Shown piece by piece: positions 1-4,230 of a stretch of 13,386 bases of DNA. This stretch comes from JBBIKU01 sp037445245. GTDB lineage: Bacteria; Chloroflexota; Anaerolineae; Anaerolineales; Anaerolineaceae. The notes below the pieces were generated by a model. That model ran no database searches. It saw only the letters and a program-made list of their open reading frames with translations, and was not told where the DNA came from. Position numbers and translations under genes: made by a program. The DNA is taken from NCBI GenBank assembly GCA_037445245.1, contig JBBIKU010000062.1:1-13386 (forward strand). Direction: 5' to 3'. Numbering within the stretch: the stretch's first letter is position 1; each line of letters opens with the position of its first letter.

Positions 1-78
1 GGCGGTGGGGGTGCTGGTCGGTGTGGAGGTGGGGGTGAAGGTTGCTGTGGCGGTGGGGGTGGATGTTGGAGTGGGGGT
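1..78 (-). repeat. Pro/Thr codon repeat, low complexity
   Basis: On the minus strand this is an irregular run of ACC-CCC-type codons encoding alternating Thr-Pro with Ser and Ala substitutions. On the plus strand it reads as recurring GTGGGGGT blocks. It encodes the extracytoplasmic stalk of the truncated protein and continues beyond the window edge. Such arrays can change length by slippage. Confidence 0.8.
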
Positions 79-648
79 GAGTGAGGGTTTGAGCAGAGCT
101 TGCTCTGCCCGCGGCGCCGAGAGTTCCCTGGCTTGAACCACGAATCCGCTCGCCATCCCAGCCCAAAAAACCAGCCCGGCACAGATGACCAGCAGCGCTA
201 TCACCCAGGGCAGAAACGCCAGCGGGAGAGCCGACGCTTTTCTGCGAGAGGGAGCAGTTTTTGGTTTGGATTTGGGCTGGGTGTCTTCAATGGTGATTGG
301 GTGCGTGACGGTTTGAGAAGCCGGGATACGCGCCGTATCTTCGACCGTCTCGAGTGGCGGTTGGCTAACGGGCAGGGTCTCCTCGCTGCGCAGACGCTGC
401 ACCGCCCAGTGAATGCCGCGCCGGGCGCGTTCGCTTTCCGGATTCAATTCGAGGGCGTGCTTGAGGTATGCCAGGCTTTGCTGCGGGCGGCTCACCGAAG
501 CCAGAATTAACCAAGGCTCTTCCAATGTGGGATCGAGGCGGATGGCGTGGGTTGCCCACTGCTTGGCTTGTTCGGTGTCGCCAAGCTGTAAAGCTTGCGA
601 TGCCTCCAAGAGGCACAGAACGGCGGAACTGGGCTCTTCCTCTCTCAT
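1..648 (-). CDS. TPR / single-TM / Pro-Thr-rich protein, 3' end missing
   Basis: The reading frame starts at an ATG (648-646) and stays open for 216 codons to the left edge, so the C-terminus is missing. Residues about 8-80 look like two tetratricopeptide helices pairs, with LDPTLEEPWLILAS and ALELNPESERAR as typical TPR turns. Residues 81-138 are a polar linker, about 140-168 is one hydrophobic membrane helix, and from residue 191 onward the chain is almost pure Thr/Pro/Ser/Ala. The likely topology is a cytoplasmic TPR domain, a membrane anchor, then an extracytoplasmic P/T stalk carrying an unseen domain. The ATG overlaps the stop of the upstream amidase gene (ATGA), which supports both the start and translational coupling. 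Chloroflexota proteins of this build can end in an L,D-transpeptidase (YkuD) domain, and the amidase neighbour fits a wall role, but that domain is not visible here and is only inferred. Confidence 0.8.
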   Translation of the reverse strand, partial: MREEEPSSAVLCLLEASQALQLGDTEQAKQWATHAIRLDPTLEEPWLILASVSRPQQSLAYLKHALELNPESERARRGIHWAVQRLRSEETLPVSQPPLETVEDTARIPASQTVTHPITIEDTQPKSKPKTAPSRRKASALPLAFLPWVIALLVICAGLVFWAGMASGFVVQARELSAPRAEQALLKPSLTPTPTSTPTATATFTPTSTPTSTPTA

Positions 649-1451
649 GGGCGGGGCAGATTCTCCACCGAAACCGGTTCATTACGGATGTAACACAGAA
701 TGCCCTCCGCCACACCGCGCGCCACCAGGTCAGCTTGTTCGGTGAGGATTTGCCGATCCAGGTTCAAAAAGCCAGTTTCAATAATGGCAGCGGTTGTGTT
801 GACATGCACCTCGTTGAAGGCGTGATAACTGGTCATATCGGGCGTGATGGTGTTGGGATGATATTGCAAACCGGTGCTGCTGCCGTAGCGGTCGATCAGG
901 CAGGCGGTCAAACGGCTGGCTTTTTCGGGGAAGGCGGACGATTCGGCAGCCGCCACCTTGAAGCCGGTGGCGTGCGGACCAATCCATTGGCAGGAATCAT
1001 TGTGAATGGATACGACCGCCAGCGCCTGGTATAACATCAGTCGGCTGTCGAATTCCTGAAGCAGATCTACCTCGTAACCCTCTTCTATCAGGTATTGTTG
1101 TACCAGGGTGGCAATGCGCAGGTTGACCTTTTCTTCGGTTAATCCATCGGGACACACTGCGCCGGCATCATTGCCCCAGTGCCCGGATACAATACCGATG
1201 CGCACCCTGGTTGCGGGGGTTATCGTAGCGTGGATGTCCATGGGCATGTCGGTGGCTTGCATGGCGATCAGCATCTGGTTGAGAAGCTGATTGGAAAAAA
1301 GATTGCTGGGGGTCCACAGCGTCAACAGGGTTGCCATGACGACAGCCACACTGATCACGGTTTGCATGGAGCGCATGACGCTGAACGGGTGCGCTGACTG
1401 CTGCTCCGCTGGGGGCGCTGAGGGTGAAATGGGGGGGCTTTCACTCGCCAT
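645..1451 (-). CDS. N-acetylmuramoyl-L-alanine amidase (Amidase_3), membrane-anchored
   Basis: This 268-aa protein is predicted to cleave the amide bond between N-acetylmuramic acid and L-alanine of peptidoglycan. A short proline-rich cytoplasmic tail is followed by a hydrophobic anchor at residues about 29-48, and the catalytic domain spans about 82-256. The four zinc/catalytic positions of Amidase_3 enzymes are recognisable: H91 in GIVSGHWGNDAG, E107 in LTEEKVNLRIA, H150 in VVSIHND, and E225 in AIIETGFLN. The length is short for the family because there are no SPOR, LysM or SH3 wall-binding domains. The stop overlaps the ATG of the downstream TPR/P-T gene by four bases, so the two are probably co-translated. 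No Shine-Dalgarno is visible before the ATG at 1451. A -10-like TACTAT ends only six bases upstream, suggesting a leaderless transcript. Specific amiC-type assignment is not possible. Confidence 0.88.
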   Translation of the reverse strand: MASESPPISPSAPPAEQQSAHPFSVMRSMQTVISVAVVMATLLTLWTPSNLFSNQLLNQMLIAMQATDMPMDIHATITPATRVRIGIVSGHWGNDAGAVCPDGLTEEKVNLRIATLVQQYLIEEGYEVDLLQEFDSRLMLYQALAVVSIHNDSCQWIGPHATGFKVAAAESSAFPEKASRLTACLIDRYGSSTGLQYHPNTITPDMTSYHAFNEVHVNTTAAIIETGFLNLDRQILTEQADLVARGVAEGILCYIRNEPVSVENLPRP

Positions 1452-1457
1452 GCTACG

Positions 1458-1487
1458 ATAGTACCTTAAGTGCCGTCAAAAAAGCAA
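1458..1487 (-). promoter_or_regulatory. Putative leaderless promoter of the amidase gene
   Basis: On the minus strand TTGCTT (1487-1482) and TACTAT (1463-1458) are separated by 18 bases. Transcription would start at or within a base or two of the ATG at 1451, and there is no ribosome-binding sequence in between. The -35 match is weak, so this is tentative. Confidence 0.35.
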
Positions 1488-1526
1488 GAGTAAGATATTA
1501 ACCATTGACACACGATATCGGTGCTA

Positions 1527-1555
1527 TTGACGCCGGATGATTGCCATTGTATAAC
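1527..1555 (+). promoter_or_regulatory. Sigma70-type promoter of flavin reductase-AMMECR1 operon
   Basis: TTGACG (1527-1532) and TATAAC (1550-1555) are separated by exactly 17 bases, each one mismatch from consensus. Transcription would begin near 1562, leaving a leader of about 29 nt that contains GGAG (1583-1586) four bases before the ATG at 1591. A second ATTGAC (1504-1509) lies 22 bases upstream of the one overlapping the -35, with the palindrome CGATATCG (1513-1520) between them, which could be a regulator site. Confidence 0.65.
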
Positions 1556-1590
1556 AAGATCACAAGATTGCATTCCTCCCCTGGAGTGAC

Positions 1591-2076
1591 ATGACAGAGC
1601 TGGCAGAATCGTTGCGAAATGTTATGCGCCGGTGGACGACCGGCGTCACGGTGGTGACCACGTCTGATGGCAGCACCCAGCACGGGATGACCGTCAATTC
1701 GTTTACATCGGTTTCGCTCGAGCCGCCTTGTGTTACGGTCACGATGGATAATCGTTCGCGCACCCATCAACTTGTTTCGCGGACAGGGCATTTTGGGGTT
1801 ACCATATTGAATTCGGAGCAACGAGACATTGCCGACCGTTTTGCCGGCAGGGTAGTGGAAAGCCGCCAGCGCTTCGCCGGCTTGAATACTTTCCGGATCG
1901 TCAGCGGCGCACCTTTCATTCAGGGTGGGCTGGCGTTCATTGATTGTGTGGTGGTGCACACCTATGCCATGCCCAACTCGACGTTGTTTGTGGGCAGGGT
2001 GCTCGCAGCTCACTTTGAGGATAGGGTGACGCCATTGATCTATCTGAATCGCACCTTTCACCCCTTCATGCCCTGA
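1591..2076 (+). CDS. Flavin reductase-like FMN-binding protein
   Basis: The 161-aa product is a complete small flavin reductase-like protein with an FMN-binding split barrel (Flavin_Reduct type). Such enzymes reduce FMN or FAD with NAD(P)H and often feed a partner mono-oxygenase. Family motifs are seen in order: GVTVVTT at 18-24, GMTVNSFTSVSLEPP at 32-46 (the flavin phosphate-binding stretch), HQLVSRTGHFGVTIL at 59-73, STLFVGRV at 130-137, and a terminal PLIYLNRTF at 148-156. The start is set by the RBS GGAG at 1583-1586. The stop TGA shares its last base with the start codon of the AMMECR1 gene (TGATG), so the two are co-transcribed and translationally coupled. No mono-oxygenase partner is visible, so the physiological acceptor is unknown. 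A role as an electron donor for something linked to AMMECR1 is speculation from the overlap. Confidence 0.88.
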   Translation: MTELAESLRNVMRRWTTGVTVVTTSDGSTQHGMTVNSFTSVSLEPPCVTVTMDNRSRTHQLVSRTGHFGVTILNSEQRDIADRFAGRVVESRQRFAGLNTFRIVSGAPFIQGGLAFIDCVVVHTYAMPNSTLFVGRVLAAHFEDRVTPLIYLNRTFHPFMP

Positions 2077-2648
2077 TGATCACGCCCCTCACCGCCGAGG
2101 ATAAAAAACGGTTGCTGACGCTGGCGCGGCGTTCGATCGAGCTGGCAGTCGGCGGACAGCGGCTGCCGGAATTGAACCTGGCTGATTTCTCCGAGCAACT
2201 ACGCCAGCCGGGCTCTTCGTTTGTGACGCTGACCATAGAGGGCGGATTGCGCGGCTGCATTGGCAGCCTGGAAACCTACCAGCCGTTGGTTGAAGATGTG
2301 CGCCAACATGCGGTAGCGGCTGCGCTGCAAGATTATCGTTTTCCACCGGTCAGAGCGGAGGAAGTTGGCAGGCTGCGGATTGAAATATCGCGTTTGACAC
2401 CGCCCCAGCCTCTGGAATACCGCACGCCAGAAGAGTTGTTGGACCGGCTGCGTCCTGGCGTGGACGGGGTGGTGCTGCGTGACGGGGTGCATCGGGCGAC
2501 CTTCCTGCCTCAGGTGTGGGAGAAAATTCCACACAAGGAACAATTCCTGGCGCATTTGTGCCAGAAGATGGGCGCGCCGCCGGACTGGTGGCGTCGTAAT
2601 CCGCTCGAGGTTATGATTTATCGGGTGGAAGAATTTCGAGAAGAATAA
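2076..2648 (+). CDS. amrA: AMMECR1 domain protein (AmmeMemoRadiSam protein A)
   Basis: The 190-aa protein matches the AMMECR1 family along its full length. The signature LRGCIGS is at 58-64, followed by AVAAALQDYRFPPV at 79-92, the strand EISRLTPPQPL at 103-113, GVDGVVLRDG at 128-137, and FLPQVWEKIPHKEQFLAHL at 143-161 leading to a conserved C-K-G-W tail. The biochemical function of the family is not established. In many prokaryotes the gene sits with a MEMO-like dioxygenase-fold protein and a radical SAM enzyme, but neither is next to it here. The start overlaps the flavin reductase stop by one base, and a strong hairpin begins inside the stop codon region, so this is the last gene of a two-gene unit. 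The protein is soluble with no signal peptide. The symbol refers to the system-A nomenclature. Confidence 0.9.
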   Translation: MITPLTAEDKKRLLTLARRSIELAVGGQRLPELNLADFSEQLRQPGSSFVTLTIEGGLRGCIGSLETYQPLVEDVRQHAVAAALQDYRFPPVRAEEVGRLRIEISRLTPPQPLEYRTPEELLDRLRPGVDGVVLRDGVHRATFLPQVWEKIPHKEQFLAHLCQKMGAPPDWWRRNPLEVMIYRVEEFREE

Positions 2649-2681
2649 AAAAGAGGCTGCTGAGAAAAGGCAGCCTCTTTT
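2649..2681. terminator. Strong intrinsic, probably bidirectional terminator
   Basis: A perfect 12-bp stem pairs 2649-2660 (AAAAGAGGCTGC) with 2670-2681, around a 9-nt loop. On the plus strand the stem ends in TTTT. On the minus strand it ends in a TTTTTT run from the A-tract at 2647-2652. It lies between the converging AMMECR1 and DUF4013 genes and can stop both transcripts. Confidence 0.85.
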
Positions 2682-2706
2682 GAGAACACTTGTTAGGGTG
2701 AGCTCG

Positions 2707-2723
2707 CCTGGCTTACCGCCAGG
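2707..2723 (-). other. Small GC-rich hairpin just after the DUF4013 stop
   Basis: CCTGGC (2707-2712) pairs with GCCAGG (2718-2723) around a 5-nt loop, immediately downstream of the DUF4013 stop codon at 2727-2725. No U-run follows, so it is unlikely to terminate by itself. It may stabilise the 3' end ahead of the main terminator. Confidence 0.35.
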
Positions 2724-2724
2724 G

Positions 2725-3378
2725 TTATAGTTTGGGGGTTGTCGCTTGCAAGTAAGCCTGCCCGGTGAGATGGAACATCATCGACATGGCGTATGCCGCC
2801 GTCACCACCACGCCGATACCGCAGGCGATGCTACCGAGAGGAGCGATAAAACCGGCGATCAATCCGCCCACCAGCACCAGCAGGTAGGCAACCGGCGCAG
2901 CCTTGACCAGCGCAAAGACTTCGGCGAAGCGCACACCGGCGCCCAGATTACCCTTGGCGGCAAAGTTACCGTAGGCAGCGGGCAGCATGAATGCCATAAA
3001 TATTGCATATAAAAGCGCCAGCCCACCGCAACACAGCGAAACGATGGTCATGACCACGCCCAGGGTGTTCTCGTCCAGTTCGGCCGCCACGCCAAGCGCA
3101 GGGACAACAGTGATCGGCAGCCAGAAAATGACGAGTGGAATGGAATAAACAAGTCCAATTATCCCCAACAGGAAGCCTTTGCCGATGTTGGCGCCGAAGT
3201 CCAGGTCGGGCAGAGGTACCGGGTGTCTGTTGATCACGCGGCGGGCGATCTCGACGCCCCATCCCATTAAGAACAATCCGCCGATCACCGGGATGAGCGA
3301 AACCAACGCTGCCAGGGCAATCTTTTTCAACCAATCTGGGTCCTTAAATTGAAATGAAAATGCAAGTCCAAACTCCAT
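2725..3378 (-). CDS. DUF4013 family integral membrane protein
   Basis: This 217-aa polytopic membrane protein has hydrophobic stretches at about 19-42, 68-98, 107-133, 160-180 and 183-205, likely five or six helices. The stretch after the first helix, GVEIARRVINRHPVPLPDLD (41-60), is the family-like cytoplasmic motif of DUF4013 proteins: an arginine pair, then 'LPDLD' before the next helix. Function is unknown for the family, and no catalytic or transport signature is evident. The start is well supported by AAGGAG (3391-3386) seven bases upstream of the ATG at 3378-3376. The gene is monocistronic: it has its own promoter about 85-110 bases upstream and shares the terminator at 2649-2681 with the converging AMMECR1 gene. 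Confidence 0.8.
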   Translation of the reverse strand: MEFGLAFSFQFKDPDWLKKIALAALVSLIPVIGGLFLMGWGVEIARRVINRHPVPLPDLDFGANIGKGFLLGIIGLVYSIPLVIFWLPITVVPALGVAAELDENTLGVVMTIVSLCCGGLALLYAIFMAFMLPAAYGNFAAKGNLGAGVRFAEVFALVKAAPVAYLLVLVGGLIAGFIAPLGSIACGIGVVVTAAYAMSMMFHLTGQAYLQATTPKL

Positions 3379-3461
3379 TGACGATCTCCTTCCGTGTAAG
3401 TGAGTTTAACGATCAATAGGTGCCACTAATGCCGGTTGCGCAGCCCCAATTAATTACAGAT

Positions 3462-3490
3462 ACTATACCTTGATCCGTATCAAATTTCAA
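3462..3490 (-). promoter_or_regulatory. Promoter of DUF4013 gene with TTGAT-N4-ATCAA operator-like site
   Basis: On the minus strand TTGAAA (3490-3485) and TATAGT (3467-3462) are separated by 17 bases, giving a start near 3455 and a leader of about 77 nt. The spacer holds an inverted repeat, TTGAT-CCGT-ATCAA at 3470-3483, placed where a repressor would block RNA polymerase. The regulator is unknown. The rest of the 212-bp gap 3379-3590 holds no convincing ORF or terminator. Confidence 0.6.
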
Positions 3491-3590
3491 GTGGGCACCG
3501 TTTAATGTTCGATTAACTTTTGGGTACTTTAGCCGGGTTAGCGCGGCGTTAAATAAACCCCGCTTCACCCATTGGGCACATTCGTTGGGC

Positions 3591-3857
3591 TTAAAAATGG
3601 ATGTAGTCGTCGACCTTGAGGACGAACATCACTGCCCGGCGCGTACCGGGTTCAGGGGTGGCGGTGACGCTTTCTCGGATGATCGCCAGCGCATCCTGCA
3701 CCTGGTCGTCTTCCAGCCCGATCAACAAGGTGGATTGCCCGCGGCGCAGAAAACCACCGGTGGAAGCGATATGCGTGACGCGATAGGCTGCCGTAGTCAA
3801 GGCATTTGAGACGGTGTCGCTGTCGGTGTCGCGCACGATGGCGAGGATGAGTTTCAT
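3591..3857 (-). CDS. Cyclic-di-AMP receptor, DarA/PstA-like (DUF970), short-loop form
   Basis: This 88-aa PII-like protein closely follows the pattern of DarA/PstA, the trimeric c-di-AMP receptor of Firmicutes. It opens with MKLILAIVRDTDSD, then YRVTHIASTGGFLRRG at 25-40 and STLLIGLED at 42-50, and ends in MFVLKVDDYIHF. R26, T28, G35, F36 and L37 sit at the same positions as ligand-contact residues I recall for DarA/PstA. The loop between the RES helix and the last strand is much shorter than usual, and the GGAT stretch found there in DarA is missing. The ATG at 3857 is preferred over upstream in-frame starts because GAGGAG (3870-3865) lies seven bases before it, and the 61 residues upstream are a shadow of the preceding gene in another frame. 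It begins one base after that gene's stop codon. Confidence 0.85.
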   Translation of the reverse strand: MKLILAIVRDTDSDTVSNALTTAAYRVTHIASTGGFLRRGQSTLLIGLEDDQVQDALAIIRESVTATPEPGTRRAVMFVLKVDDYIHF

Positions 3858-3858
3858 T

Positions 3859-4197
3859 TCAGATCTCCTCGTAGTGTTCGATTTCCAGTCCGAATATGGT
3901 AGCGCCGCCGATGGTAATCGGTGTGGGGGTAGGCAGCGGCAACGGTGCGCTTTCCAGCGGCACAGCGATGTATTCCACCCGTTGCCGGCAGTTTTCCTGC
4001 AACGTTTCGATGATGCGCGTTTGCCGGTTCTTGGGTGCACCGATCAGCAGGGTGGCGTTGCGCCGTCCCAGAAAGCCGCCGACGCTCGAAAGCCGCTCTG
4101 ATGCAACGCCCATCTTCTGCAGGGCGTACTGGGCGCTCTCTGCGTCCTGCGCCTGGACGATGGCAATCAACATCGTCTCAATCTTGGATTCGCTCAT
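3859..4197 (-). CDS. Cyclic-di-AMP receptor-like protein (DUF970), long-loop divergent form
   Basis: The 112-aa product is the paralogue and upstream partner of the short DarA-like gene. It keeps the family core: MLIAIVQAQDAE at 9-20, VGGFLGRRNATLLIG at 39-53, and ITIGGATIFGLEIEHYEEI at the C-terminus. It also keeps the long loop (about 72-96, with a Pro-rich LPLPTPTP) seen in canonical DarA. The segment before GGFL reads VASERLSSV where DarA and the second copy have an 'RVT' pattern, so the conserved Arg and Thr are replaced by Ala and Glu when the GGFL motifs are aligned. Ligand binding may therefore be altered or lost. A strong AAGGAGGGAGG (4213-4203) precedes the ATG at 4197. The gene starts 33 bases after the glycosidase stop and ends one base before the next gene, so all three are probably one operon. 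Confidence 0.82.
   Translation of the reverse strand: MSESKIETMLIAIVQAQDAESAQYALQKMGVASERLSSVGGFLGRRNATLLIGAPKNRQTRIIETLQENCRQRVEYIAVPLESAPLPLPTPTPITIGGATIFGLEIEHYEEI
3865..3870 (-). promoter_or_regulatory. Ribosome-binding site deciding the start of the short DarA-like gene
   Basis: GAGGAG on the minus strand lies seven bases before the ATG at 3857-3855, inside the last codons of the preceding DarA-like gene. It fixes an 88-aa product rather than the 149-aa open frame. Confidence 0.7.
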
Positions 4198-4230
4198 TTT
4201 TGCCTCCCTCCTTGATGTGGGATGGCATTA

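Noticed and set aside
1..92. G-quadruplex-like array (four G5 runs on the plus strand)
   Set aside because: The G-runs are about 20 bases apart and follow directly from Thr/Pro codons on the minus strand, so coding explains them.
1498..2061. 187-aa minus-strand frame opposite the flavin reductase
   Set aside because: It is a shadow of a clearly recognised gene with promoter and RBS on the plus strand, and its composition is not protein-like.
3538..3590. Terminator after the short DarA-like gene
   Set aside because: Short GGTTA/TAAACC and TTGGGC repeats are present but form no stable stem followed by a U-run.
3858..4040. N-terminal extension of the short DarA-like frame to 149 aa
   Set aside because: These 61 codons overlap the end of the preceding DarA-like gene in another frame and look compositionally random (Arg/Ser/Cys-rich). 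The internal ATG has a good RBS and matches the DarA start.
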